Origin: Pseudomonadota bacterium | Lineage (GTDB): Bacteria > Pseudomonadota > Gammaproteobacteria > Burkholderiales > Burkholderiaceae_C | Direction: 5' to 3' | Length of the DNA: 64,000 nucleotides | Assembly: GCA_018241265.1 (NCBI GenBank) | Contig: JAFEEF010000067.1 | Span: forward strand, 62,001 to 126,000 | Shown: positions 1 through 11,006 of the stretch, in pieces | How positions within the stretch are numbered: position 1 is the first letter of the stretch | How the letters are laid out: each line of letters begins with the position of its first letter | Program-made: the position numbers and the translations under genes | The notes under the pieces: model-generated | Seen by the model: the letters and a program-made list of their open reading frames with translations, nothing else | Database searches by the model: none | Told to the model about the DNA's origin: nothing

Positions 1-504
1 GTTGCTGCGCCCGATCACGACGGCATGCTTGCCGCGCAGGTCGATGCCGGTGCTGGCGATCAGCTTCATGCAGCCGTAGGGCGTGCACGGCCGAAAGCCC
101 GGCAGGCCGGTCAGCAGCTCGCCGGCCGACAGCACCGAGTAGCCGTCGACGTCCTTGCGCGGCGAGATCGTCTCGATGACCTTGTGCGGATCGATGTGCC
201 TGGGCAGCGGCATCTGCACCAGGATGCCGTGGATCGCCGGATCGTCGTTCAGCGCCCGGATGCGCAGCAGCAGGTCGGCTTCGGTGAATGCCGCGTCGTA
301 GCGCTCCAGCACCGAATGGATGCCGGCTTCGCCGCAGGCCTTCACCTTGTCGCGCACGTAGATCTGACTGGCCGGATCGTCGCCGACCAGGATCACCGCG
401 AGACCGGGGCGGCGGCCGCGTGCGGCGAGCGCGGCGGTGCGCTGGGCGATCTCGGCGCGCAGCTCGCGCGACAAGGCCTTGCCATCGATGCGTAGAGCGG
501 TCAT
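1..504 (-). CDS. folD: FolD, methylenetetrahydrofolate dehydrogenase/cyclohydrolase (3' end outside window)
   Basis: Cytosolic bifunctional enzyme that interconverts 5,10-methylene-THF, methenyl-THF and 10-formyl-THF using NADP. The 168 residues present start at [15 protein letters not shown] and include the substrate-site segment Y-V-R-D-K (about residues 50-54), the conserved DVDGYS stretch, the [10 protein letters not shown] segment and the start of the Rossmann fold [11 protein letters not shown], where the window ends. About 115-120 C-terminal residues are missing compared with the usual length of about 285. It lies downstream of the two-component regulator but is separated from it by a hairpin terminator, so it probably has its own promoter. 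Family assignment is secure. Confidence 0.95.
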   Translation of the reverse strand, partial: MTALRIDGKALSRELRAEIAQRTAALAARGRRPGLAVILVGDDPASQIYVRDKVKACGEAGIHSVLERYDAAFTEADLLLRIRALNDDPAIHGILVQMPLPRHIDPHKVIETISPRKDVDGYSVLSAGELLTGLPGFRPCTPYGCMKLIASTGIDLRGKHAVVIGRSN

Positions 505-527
505 AGAGGCTTCATCCTTCAATGCAA

Positions 528-552
528 AGGGGCCGCCTCGTGAGCGGCCCCT
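528..552 (-). terminator. Intrinsic terminator-like hairpin after the response regulator
   Basis: Perfect 9-bp inverted repeat AGGGGCCGC / GCGGCCCCT with a 7-nt loop, 22 bases past the response-regulator stop on the minus strand. The downstream tract is only weakly U-rich. It separates the sensor/regulator transcript from folD. Confidence 0.6.
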
Positions 553-573
553 CCATGTGGGTTGTCGCGGTGA

Positions 574-1197
574 TCAGACTTTGGCCTGAGCGCCGAGTGC
601 GATCTTCAGCAGATCCGCGACCGTGTTCGCGTTGAGCTTTTCCATGATGTTGGCGCGATGCGCCTCCACCGTCTTGATGCTGATGCCGAGGTCGTCGGCG
701 ATCTGCTTGTTGAGCCGTCCGGCGACGATGCGCTCGAGCACCTGCGCCTCGCGCGTCGTCAGGCGCGACAGCAGCGCGTCGCGGCTCGCGGCTTCCTGGT
801 GCTTCGAGAAGTCGACGCGCGCACGTTCGAGCATCTTCTCGACCAGCGCGACGAGCTCTTCTTCCTTGAACGGCTTCTCGATGAAGTCCTCGGCGCCCTT
901 CTTCATCGTCGTGACCGCCATCGGCACGTCGCCGTGGCCGGTGATGAAGGTCATCGGCAACGGTGACCGGCGCTCGATCAGGCGATCCTGCAGCTCCAGG
1001 CCGCTCATGCCGTCCATGCGGATGTCGGCGATCAGGCAGGCCACTTCGCGCGGATCGAAGCGCGACAGGAACGATTCCGACGAATCGAAGCACTTCACGC
1101 GGTAGTCCTTGCCCTCGAGCAGCCATTGCAAGGAGTCGCGCACGGCCTCGTCGTCGTCGACGACATAGACGGTGCCCTTCTTCGGAATCAAACTCAT
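574..1197 (-). CDS. FixJ/LuxR-type two-component response regulator
   Basis: Transcriptional response regulator of 207 aa. The N-terminal receiver domain (about 8-122) shows the acidic pocket VVDDDE at 12-17, the phospho-acceptor D58 in LIADIRMDGMSG, and the conserved lysine in EKPF. The C-terminal LuxR/GerE helix-turn-helix (about 142-200) contains LTTREAQVLERIVAG and the recognition helix region ISIKTVEAHRANIMEKL. The start is the ATG that overlaps the kinase stop (ATGA), so the pair is translationally coupled. Placement divergent from the pyruvate dehydrogenase operon suggests it may control those genes, but the sequence alone does not show this. Confidence 0.93.
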   Translation of the reverse strand: MSLIPKKGTVYVVDDDEAVRDSLQWLLEGKDYRVKCFDSSESFLSRFDPREVACLIADIRMDGMSGLELQDRLIERRSPLPMTFITGHGDVPMAVTTMKKGAEDFIEKPFKEEELVALVEKMLERARVDFSKHQEAASRDALLSRLTTREAQVLERIVAGRLNKQIADDLGISIKTVEAHRANIMEKLNANTVADLLKIALGAQAKV

Positions 1198-3746
1198 GAG
1201 ACGACAGCCGAGTTGGGAGTGGAAGAGGCGGCACCGTGGGAGGCTTGCGCCGGCAACGTGAACGAGAAGCGGCAGCCCACGATCGCGTCGCCATTGTAGA
1301 GGTTCTCCGCTCGTATCCGGCCGCGGTGGCTCTCGATGATCGAGCGGCAAAGGCTCAGGCCGATGCCCAGGCCGTCGGCCTTCGTGGAGAAGAACGCTTC
1401 ATAGAGCCGCTGGATGACTTCGTCCTTCAATCCGGGGCCCATGTCGGTGACGCTGAACTCGATCACCGCGCCTTCCTCGGCGTTGTTGCGCGGCACGACG
1501 CGCAACTCGATGCTGCGGCGCGAAGGCGGCAGGTGCGCGTTGTCGATCGCCTCGGCAGCGTTCTTCAACAGGTTCAGCACGACCTGCTCGATCAGGATCG
1601 GGTCGACCATCAGCACCGGCAGCCGCTGCGCGACGTAGGTGCGGATCGAGACGTTGCGGCGCCTGAGCTCGATGCCGGCGAGGTCGACGGCGTCGTCGAC
1701 GATCGCCTGGGCCGACGACGCCTGGCGCTGCGGCTCGCTGCGCTTCACGAAGGCGCGTATGCGGTGGATGATCTGGCCGGCCCGTTCGGCCTGGCGCGCG
1801 GTCTTCTGCAGCGCCGCGATCAGGTCGAGCTTCTCGATCGCGTTGTTGTTGACGCGCGTGACCATGCCGTTGCAGTAGTTCGTGATCGCGGTGAGCGGCT
1901 GGTTCAGCTCGTGCGCGACCGACGACGCCATCTCGCCCATCGTGACGAGCCGGCTCGTCATCTGCGCCTTGTCGGCCTGGCTGGCCGCCAGCGTCTCGGC
2001 GGCGCGGCGCGCGGTGATGTCGGTCGCGATCAGCATCTGCGTGAGCCGCCCGTCGGTCCACTGCAGGTAGCGGCGGCGCACGTCGAACCACTTGCCGAGC
2101 GGCTCGACGTAGACCTCGCGCGAGTCGGAGCCGGCCTCGGTGAGCTCCTGCGTCGGCAGGCCGCCGAAGTTGTCGACCTCGTCGTCGTTCTCGGCCGGCG
2201 GCGCCGCGCCGGCGTCGTCGCCGGCGAGCAGCGCATGGCCCTGCGCCTCGGCGCCGAACCAGAGCCGGTACGAGCGGTTCGCGAACAGCAGCTCGCCCTG
2301 CTGCACCGACAGCACCGACACCGCCGCATCCAGGCCTTCGAGCACCGTCGTGAAGCGCTCGTGCGATGCCGAGAGCTGGTCGCGGATGCGCTTGGCCTCG
2401 GTGATGTTGGTCATCGAGGTCATCCAGCCGGTCTGCTGGCCCTTCGGATCGATCAGCGGCGAGACATACATGCGCGAGTCGAACAGCGAGCCGTCCTTGC
2501 GCATCACCTTGACCTCGATGCCGCCGGCCGGGCTGCGGCCCTGGAGCTCCTGCTGCAAGAGGCGCGCGTTCTCCTCGAGCCGGTTCGCCGGCCAGTAGGG
2601 GAAGGGCGGCTTCCGGCCCACCAGGTCGGCCTCGGAGAAGCCCGTCATCTGGCCGAACGCCGGGTTCACGTAGGTGATGCGGCCCTCGAGGTCCATCGCC
2701 CGCATGCCGGTCAGCATCGAGTTTTCCATCGCGCGGCGGAAGTTGGTCTCCGAGACCAGCGCGGCCTGCATCTGCAGCCGCCGGCTCATGTGGCGCCAGG
2801 TGCCGAGCAGCATCCAGACCGTCAGCACCGACAGCGACACCACCATCCAGAACAGCGTGTTGCCGATCAGCCCGATCGACGTCCGGTAGCCCTGGCCGCG
2901 CAGCACGAGGCCGCTGCCCGCCGATGCGATCGGAAGCTCGTGGATGATGGCCGAGCGCGGTGCCTTCGCGCCCGGCATCGGCAGCACGGTGCTCGCGAGC
3001 GTCATCTGCGTGGCGCTGTCGATCAGGCTGATCGCGTGGCGGTTGCGCACCTCGACCGGCACGTTGCGGCGCATCAGCGCCTCGACCGAATACTCGGCGA
3101 TCAGGTCGCCGGTGAACGCGCTGCGCTCGATCAGCGGCACGTGGACCTGGAAGACGGCGTTGCCGTAGCTGTCGAAGAACGGGCGCGAATAGTGCGACTG
3201 GCGCAGCTTCTTCGCCTGGCCGAAGGCTTCCTCGGAGGCGCTGTCGCTGCCTTCGTGCGGCATCGACACGCCCGGATCGCTGGGCGACAGCTCCGCGACC
3301 GAGCGCAGGTTGGTGCCGGCGTAGATCGCCCGCGCCTCGCGGTTCGCGTTGACCCAGATCAGGTTGGTGATCTCCGGCCGCTCGCGCGTGAACGGCACCG
3401 CCTGGACCAGGAACTCCTTCGGGTCGATGGCCCGCGTGACGATCTCGCGCGCGATGCGCACGAGCTGCTCCTGGTTCTCGATCAGGCGCAGACGTATCTG
3501 CTGCTGGGAGATCTCGGTGTCGCGCTTGACGGACTCCTGCTCTCGCTCGAATTCCTCGTTGCGGAGATACCAAAACGCCGAGATGATCGCCGCGAGAAAA
3601 AGCAGCACGGAGACGAGGGGCCCGAGCGTCGCGAAGCGGTCCTGCCGGGCGGCGGATTGGCGCCGCCACCAGCGCCCGAACAGGCGCTCGGGCCAGGTTC
3701 GGCGAGGGCGGGACGGGGCGAGCCCTTCGGAGACGGCGGGTTGCAT
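1194..3746 (-). CDS. Membrane PAS-domain sensor histidine kinase
   Basis: An 850-residue sensor kinase paired with the FixJ-type regulator. It has a basic N-terminus, TM1 around residues 41-61, an extracytoplasmic sensing region of about 230 residues, TM2 around 290-312, a PAS domain (YVNPAFGQMTGFSEADLVGR), a second PAS-like region with a long acidic insertion, the dimerisation/phospho-acceptor box SSVAHELNQPLTA (His near residue 611) and a HATPase domain with DMGPGLKDEV and GLGIGLSL. A TTG codon at 3851 would add 35 residues. I prefer the ATG because the TTG lies inside the palindrome between the divergent genes. The overall plan resembles FixL/DctB-like kinases; the ligand is unknown. Confidence 0.9.
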   Translation of the reverse strand: MQPAVSEGLAPSRPRRTWPERLFGRWWRRQSAARQDRFATLGPLVSVLLFLAAIISAFWYLRNEEFEREQESVKRDTEISQQQIRLRLIENQEQLVRIAREIVTRAIDPKEFLVQAVPFTRERPEITNLIWVNANREARAIYAGTNLRSVAELSPSDPGVSMPHEGSDSASEEAFGQAKKLRQSHYSRPFFDSYGNAVFQVHVPLIERSAFTGDLIAEYSVEALMRRNVPVEVRNRHAISLIDSATQMTLASTVLPMPGAKAPRSAIIHELPIASAGSGLVLRGQGYRTSIGLIGNTLFWMVVSLSVLTVWMLLGTWRHMSRRLQMQAALVSETNFRRAMENSMLTGMRAMDLEGRITYVNPAFGQMTGFSEADLVGRKPPFPYWPANRLEENARLLQQELQGRSPAGGIEVKVMRKDGSLFDSRMYVSPLIDPKGQQTGWMTSMTNITEAKRIRDQLSASHERFTTVLEGLDAAVSVLSVQQGELLFANRSYRLWFGAEAQGHALLAGDDAGAAPPAENDDEVDNFGGLPTQELTEAGSDSREVYVEPLGKWFDVRRRYLQWTDGRLTQMLIATDITARRAAETLAASQADKAQMTSRLVTMGEMASSVAHELNQPLTAITNYCNGMVTRVNNNAIEKLDLIAALQKTARQAERAGQIIHRIRAFVKRSEPQRQASSAQAIVDDAVDLAGIELRRRNVSIRTYVAQRLPVLMVDPILIEQVVLNLLKNAAEAIDNAHLPPSRRSIELRVVPRNNAEEGAVIEFSVTDMGPGLKDEVIQRLYEAFFSTKADGLGIGLSLCRSIIESHRGRIRAENLYNGDAIVGCRFSFTLPAQASHGAASSTPNSAVVS

Positions 3747-3845
3747 CGGCGCGATTATCCAAGTCCGGCCGGGTTTCGGCGGCTCGGCCTGCGCGGGCCA
3801 GGGTCCATCCTCTTCGTCAGCGTTCTCATAATATGAAACGTCATC

Positions 3846-3865
3846 GCACAATTTGGAAATTGCGC
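3846..3865. promoter_or_regulatory. 20-bp near-perfect palindrome between divergent kinase and aceE
   Basis: Arms gcacaattt and aaattgcgc flank a GG spacer; 8 of 9 arm positions pair. It ends 50 bp before the aceE start, in one of the few AT-rich stretches nearby, so it is a good candidate operator for aceE and/or the sensor operon. It does not closely match the E. coli PdhR site as I know it. Which protein binds it is not shown. Confidence 0.45.
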
Positions 3866-3915
3866 AAAAGTGTGCGAGACTTCGCGCCGCCCCGACTTCC
3901 TACTGGAGACTAGAG

Positions 3916-6627
<2,712 letters not shown>

Positions 6628-6705
6628 CAACCCAGGCGCAGCCGGGCCGCGAGGCAGTGCGAGCTGCCTGCGCTCGGGTCTGCGCCGCCTTCGGAGACAA
6701 CGAAC

Positions 6706-8358
6706 ATGGCATTGGTGGAAGTCAAGGTACCCGACATCGGCGACTTCGCGGAGGTCGCCGTCATCGAGCTGCTGGTGAAGCCCGGTGACACGGTGAAGCC
6801 CGAGCAATCGCTCATCACGGTCGAGAGCGACAAGGCGTCGATGGAGATCCCGTCGTCGCAAGGCGGCGTCGTCAAGGAGCTGAAGGTCCAGGTCGGCGAC
6901 AAGGTGAGCGAGGGATCGGTGGTGCTGATGCTGGAGGCTGCGGGAGCGGCTTCGGCACCCGCGCCGGCGCCTGCGGCCGCAGCGTCGCAAGCGCCTGCAC
7001 CGGCCGCAGCCCCGGCCGCTGCTCCCGCGGCCGCATCGGCTTCCGGGCCGGTCGAGGTCAAGGTGCCCGACATCGGCGACTTCAGCGAAGTCGCCGTCAT
7101 CGAGGTGATGGTCAAGCCCGGCGACACGATCAAGGTCGAGCAGAGCCTGATCACGGTCGAGAGCGACAAGGCGTCGATGGAGATCCCGTCGTCGCGGGCC
7201 GGCGTCGTCAAGGAAGTAAAGGTCAAGGTCGGCGACAAGGTGTCCGAAGGCAGCATCGTCGCGATCGTCGAGGCAGCGGGTGGCGCGCCGGCACCGGCTG
7301 CCGCGCCCGCGTCGTCGTCAGCCGCGCCGTCGTCGTCGGCCGCTCCGGCGCCTGCGTCCGCGGACCGTCATGCACCGACCGCAGCGCTGCCGGCCCATGA
7401 GCCGACCGCCCCCAAGGGCACGCTGCCGCACGCCTCGCCGTCGATCCGCAAGTTCGCGCGCGAGCTCGGCGTGCCGCTCGACGAGGTCCAGGGTTCCGGT
7501 CCCAAGGGCCGCATCACGCAGGACGACGTGCAAGGCTTCGTCAAGAACGTGATGAGCGGCGCCGCGCAGACCAAGGCGCAGGCCGCGAAGGCGCCCGCTG
7601 CTGCAGCGGCGGCAGGCGGCGGCATTCCGGGCCTCTTGCCGTGGCCGCAGGTCGACTTCACGAAGTTCGGCCCGGTCGAGCGCAAGGACTTGTCGCGCAT
7701 CAAGAAGATCTCGGGCGCGAACCTGCATCGCAACTGGGTGCTGATCCCGCACGTCACCAACAACGACGACGCCGACATCACCGAGCTCGAAGCGTTCCGC
7801 GTCTCGACCAACAAGGAGAACGAGAAGTCGGGCGTGAAGGTGACGATGCTCGCGTTCGTCATCAAGGCGGTGGTCGCCGCGCTGAAGAAGTTCCCCGAGT
7901 TCAACGCCAGTCTCGACGGCGACGCGCTGGTCTACAAGCAGTACTTCCACATCGGCTTCGCGGCCGACACGCCCAACGGCCTCGTCGTGCCGGTGCTGAA
8001 GGACGCCGACAAGAAAGGCATCCTGCAGATCAGCCAGGAGATGGGCGAGCTCGCGAAGAAGGCGCGCGACGGCAAGCTGGGCCCGGCCGACATGACCGGC
8101 GGCTGCATGTCGATCTCGTCGCTCGGCGGCATCGGCGGTACCCACTTCACGCCGATCATCAACGCGCCGGAGGTCGCGATCCTCGGGCTGTCGAAGAGCT
8201 ACCAGAAGCCGGTATGGGACGGCAAGGCGTTCCAGCCGCGGCTCACGCTGCCGCTGTCGCTGTCGTACGACCACCGCGTGATCGATGGTGCCGCGGCGGC
8301 GCGCTTCAATGCGTTCCTGGGTCAGGTCCTCGCCGATTTCCGGCGCGTCCTGCTGTGA
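6706..8358 (+). CDS. aceF: Dihydrolipoamide acetyltransferase, pyruvate dehydrogenase E2
   Basis: Core of the pyruvate dehydrogenase complex, transferring acetyl groups from lipoyl arms to CoA. The 550 aa contain two lipoyl domains, each with the [12 protein letters not shown] lipoylation motif (first Lys at residue 43, second near 160). They are linked by Ala/Pro-rich flexible segments. A peripheral subunit-binding domain follows ([20 protein letters not shown], about 245-280), then the catalytic acetyltransferase domain (about 320-550) with the active-site motif DHRVIDGA near the C-terminus. The 78-bp gap after aceE contains no gene. Confidence 0.97.
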   Translation: MALVEVKVPDIGDFAEVAVIELLVKPGDTVKPEQSLITVESDKASMEIPSSQGGVVKELKVQVGDKVSEGSVVLMLEAAGAASAPAPAPAAAASQAPAPAAAPAAAPAAASASGPVEVKVPDIGDFSEVAVIEVMVKPGDTIKVEQSLITVESDKASMEIPSSRAGVVKEVKVKVGDKVSEGSIVAIVEAAGGAPAPAAAPASSSAAPSSSAAPAPASADRHAPTAALPAHEPTAPKGTLPHASPSIRKFARELGVPLDEVQGSGPKGRITQDDVQGFVKNVMSGAAQTKAQAAKAPAAAAAAGGGIPGLLPWPQVDFTKFGPVERKDLSRIKKISGANLHRNWVLIPHVTNNDDADITELEAFRVSTNKENEKSGVKVTMLAFVIKAVVAALKKFPEFNASLDGDALVYKQYFHIGFAADTPNGLVVPVLKDADKKGILQISQEMGELAKKARDGKLGPADMTGGCMSISSLGGIGGTHFTPIINAPEVAILGLSKSYQKPVWDGKAFQPRLTLPLSLSYDHRVIDGAAAARFNAFLGQVLADFRRVLL

Positions 8359-8376
8359 TCGGGGGGAGTTGAAGCG

Positions 8377-10167
8377 ATGGCGCAGATCGACATCAAGGTG
8401 CCGGACATCGGCGATTTCAAGGACGTGGCGGTCATCGAGCTGCTCGTCAAACCGGGCGATACGGTGAAGGCCGAGCAGAGCCTGATCACGGTCGAGAGCG
8501 ACAAGGCGTCGATGGAGATTCCGTCGTCGGCCGCCGGCGTGGTCAAGGAACTCAAGGTCAAGGTGGGCGACAAGGTCAACGAAGGGTCGGTGATCCTGGC
8601 GCTGGAGGCCGGCGCCGCGGCTGCGGCGCCGACGCCGCCCGCACCCGCACCCGCACCCGCACCGACGGCAGCGCCCGCGAGCGCACCCGCCGCTCCGGCA
8701 CCGCAGGCCGCCAGCTACAGCGGCGGCGCCGACGTCGAGTGCGACCTCGTCGTGCTCGGCGCCGGCCCGGGGGGCTACTCGGCCGCGTTCCGCGGCGCCG
8801 ACCTCGGCCTGAAGACCGTGCTGGTCGAGCGCTACAAGACGCTCGGCGGCGTCTGCCTCAACGTCGGCTGCATTCCGTCGAAGGCGCTGCTGCACGTGGC
8901 CGCGGTGATGGACGAGGTCAAGCACTTCGAGAGCCTCGGCGTCAGCTTCGCCGCGCCGACGGTCGACCTTGCCAAGCTGCGCACCCACAAGGAGAAGGTC
9001 GTCGGCAAGCTGACCGGCGGCCTCGCCGCGATGGCGAAGATGCGCAAGGTCACGGTGGTGCAGGGCAACGCCGCCTTCGCCGACCCGAACCACCTCGCCG
9101 TCGAGATGGCCGACGGCCAGACGCAGACGATCCGCTTCAAGCGTGCGATCATCGCCGCCGGCTCCGAAGCGGTGAAGCTGCCGTTCCTGCCGAAGGACGA
9201 TCCGCGCGTCGTCACGTCGACCGGTGCGCTCGAGCTGCGTCAGAGCCCGAAGCGCATGCTGATCGTCGGCGGCGGCATCATCGGCCTCGAGATGGGCACG
9301 GTCTACTCGACGCTGGGCGCACGGCTCGACGTCGTCGAGATGCTCGACGGCCTGATGCAGGGCGCCGACCGCGACCTCGTGAAGGTCTGGCAGAAGATGA
9401 ACGCGCCGCGCTTCGACAACATCATGCTGAAGACGAAGACGGTCGGCGGCGTAGCGACCGCCGACGGCATCCGCGTCACGTTCGAAGGCGAGGGCGCGCC
9501 GAAGGAGCCGCAGCTGTACGACCTCGTGCTGCAGGCGGTCGGCCGCTCGCCGAACGGCAAGCGCATCGCCGCCGACAAGGCGGGCGTCATCGTCGGCGAC
9601 CGCGGCTACATCCCGGTCGACATCCAGATGCGCACCAACGTGCCGCACATCTTCGCGATCGGCGACATCGTCGGCCAGCCGATGCTCGCGCACAAGGCAG
9701 TGCACGAGGCGCACGTCGCGGCCGAGGTCGCGGCCGGCGAGCAGCTCGGCGACGCGCACCTTGCGAAGGCCGCGTTCGATGCGCGCGTGATCCCGAGCGT
9801 GGCCTATACGGACCCGGAAGTCGCCTGGGTCGGCGTGACCGAGGACGAAGCCAAGGCGCGCGGCCTCAAGGTCAAGAAGGGCCTGTTCCCATGGAACGCG
9901 TCGGGCCGCGCGATCGCCAACACCCGCGACGAAGGGTACACGAAGCTGCTGTTCGACGAGGCGACGCACGCCATCGTCGGCGGCGGCATCGTCGGCACGC
10001 ATGCGGGCGACATGATCGGCGAGATCGCGCTGGCGATCGAGATGGGCGCGGATGCGGTGGACATCGGCAAGACCATCCATCCGCATCCGACGCTCGGCGA
10101 GACCATCGGCCTGGCCGCCGAGGCCTTCGAAGGCGCCTGCACCGACCTGCCGCCCGTGCGCCGCTGA
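8377..10167 (+). CDS. lpdA: Dihydrolipoamide dehydrogenase (E3) with N-terminal lipoyl domain
   Basis: FAD/NAD flavoprotein that reoxidises dihydrolipoyl groups. At 596 aa it is about 120 residues longer than ordinary E3 because residues 1-80 form a lipoyl domain (Lys43 in [12 protein letters not shown]), followed by a Pro/Ala linker. The E3 part begins at about 125 with the FAD motif [20 protein letters not shown], the redox pair CLNVGC and the NAD site [12 protein letters not shown]. The C-terminal active-site His-Pro is in [17 protein letters not shown] Shine-Dalgarno precedes the ATG. The complex can thus present lipoyl domains from both E2 and E3, as in several betaproteobacteria. Confidence 0.96.
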   Translation: MAQIDIKVPDIGDFKDVAVIELLVKPGDTVKAEQSLITVESDKASMEIPSSAAGVVKELKVKVGDKVNEGSVILALEAGAAAAAPTPPAPAPAPAPTAAPASAPAAPAPQAASYSGGADVECDLVVLGAGPGGYSAAFRGADLGLKTVLVERYKTLGGVCLNVGCIPSKALLHVAAVMDEVKHFESLGVSFAAPTVDLAKLRTHKEKVVGKLTGGLAAMAKMRKVTVVQGNAAFADPNHLAVEMADGQTQTIRFKRAIIAAGSEAVKLPFLPKDDPRVVTSTGALELRQSPKRMLIVGGGIIGLEMGTVYSTLGARLDVVEMLDGLMQGADRDLVKVWQKMNAPRFDNIMLKTKTVGGVATADGIRVTFEGEGAPKEPQLYDLVLQAVGRSPNGKRIAADKAGVIVGDRGYIPVDIQMRTNVPHIFAIGDIVGQPMLAHKAVHEAHVAAEVAAGEQLGDAHLAKAAFDARVIPSVAYTDPEVAWVGVTEDEAKARGLKVKKGLFPWNASGRAIANTRDEGYTKLLFDEATHAIVGGGIVGTHAGDMIGEIALAIEMGADAVDIGKTIHPHPTLGETIGLAAEAFEGACTDLPPVRR

Positions 10168-10183
10168 CCGTCGACCGGCGCAG

Positions 10184-10208
10184 CGCCGATCCCCATGCGG
10201 GATCGGCG
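10184..10208 (+). terminator. Hairpin terminator after lpdA
   Basis: Perfect 10-bp stem CGCCGATCCC / GGGATCGGCG with a 5-nt loop, 17 bases after the lpdA stop. There is no strong U-tract (TCTATGC follows). It probably ends the aceEF-lpdA transcript. Confidence 0.6.
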
Positions 10209-10303
10209 TCTATGCGACAAATGCGAAATCTGTCCGGCTGGCCGACTCAAGGTCCGGCGCGGACAGACGAGAACGCTGATGGGGCCTGCCCACATGCGTT
10301 CCC

Positions 10304-10984
10304 GTGTCCTTCCGATACCGCTCGTGCCGATCACTCCATCCCTCCCGCATCCGCGCCTGGATCGCCGGGCTGCTGGTGCTCGCGCTGCCGCTCTGCCAGG
10401 CGGGCGCACTGGACCTGGGCCGCTTCGAGCTGGCGGCGCGGCGTCTCGGCGCGACGGCACCTGCGCGAGATCTGGAAGCGCTGTTGTCGCGCCTGGCCGG
10501 CGCCGACGACGCGGCACGCCTGCTCGCGGTCAACGACTTCTTCAACCGCCGCATCGTCTATGCCGACGACATGCAGGTCTGGGGCCAGGTCGACTACTGG
10601 GCGAGCCCGCTCGAGATGCTGTCGCGCGGGCGCGGCGACTGCGAAGACTATGTGATCGGCAAGTATTTCAGCCTCATCGCGCTCGGCATGCCGGCGGCCC
10701 GGCTGCGCCTGGTCTACGTCCGTGCGCGTATCGGCGGGTCGGTGCAGGCGCACATGGTGCTGGCCTACTATGCGGCGCCGGGTGCCGAACCGCTGATCCT
10801 CGACAACCTCGTGCCGGACGTGACCGCCGCGTCGCGGCGACCCGACCTGGAGCCGGTGTTCAGCTTCAACGGCGACGGCCTGTGGCAGGGTACGGGCACG
10901 CAGACTGCCGGCGACCCGGTGCTGCGCCTGTCGCGCTGGCGCGATGTGCTGGCCAAGGCACGCGAGGAAGGATTCATGCCGTGA
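10304..10984 (+). CDS. lapG: LapG-type periplasmic transglutaminase-like cysteine protease
   Basis: Bacterial transglutaminase-like cysteine proteinase family. In characterised systems LapG cleaves a giant RTX adhesin at the cell surface when c-di-GMP falls, releasing biofilm. The 226 aa begin with a signal peptide (hydrophobic WIAGLLVLALPLCQAGA). The catalytic triad is visible: C113 in GDCEDY, H150 in QAHMV and D167 in ILDNL. The GTG start is the only suitable in-frame start before the signal peptide. The LapD homologue follows 22 bp downstream, supporting the call. No adhesin substrate gene is in the window. Confidence 0.88.
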   Translation: MSFRYRSCRSLHPSRIRAWIAGLLVLALPLCQAGALDLGRFELAARRLGATAPARDLEALLSRLAGADDAARLLAVNDFFNRRIVYADDMQVWGQVDYWASPLEMLSRGRGDCEDYVIGKYFSLIALGMPAARLRLVYVRARIGGSVQAHMVLAYYAAPGAEPLILDNLVPDVTAASRRPDLEPVFSFNGDGLWQGTGTQTAGDPVLRLSRWRDVLAKAREEGFMP

Positions 10985-11006
10985 GCGCGCTACCCCGGAG
11001 GTGCCC

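Noticed and set aside
1236..3836. Long open frame (866 codons) on the plus strand opposite the histidine kinase
   Set aside because: Arg/Asp/Val/His-rich low-complexity translation typical of antisense to high-GC genes; no motifs, while the minus-strand frame has clear kinase domains.
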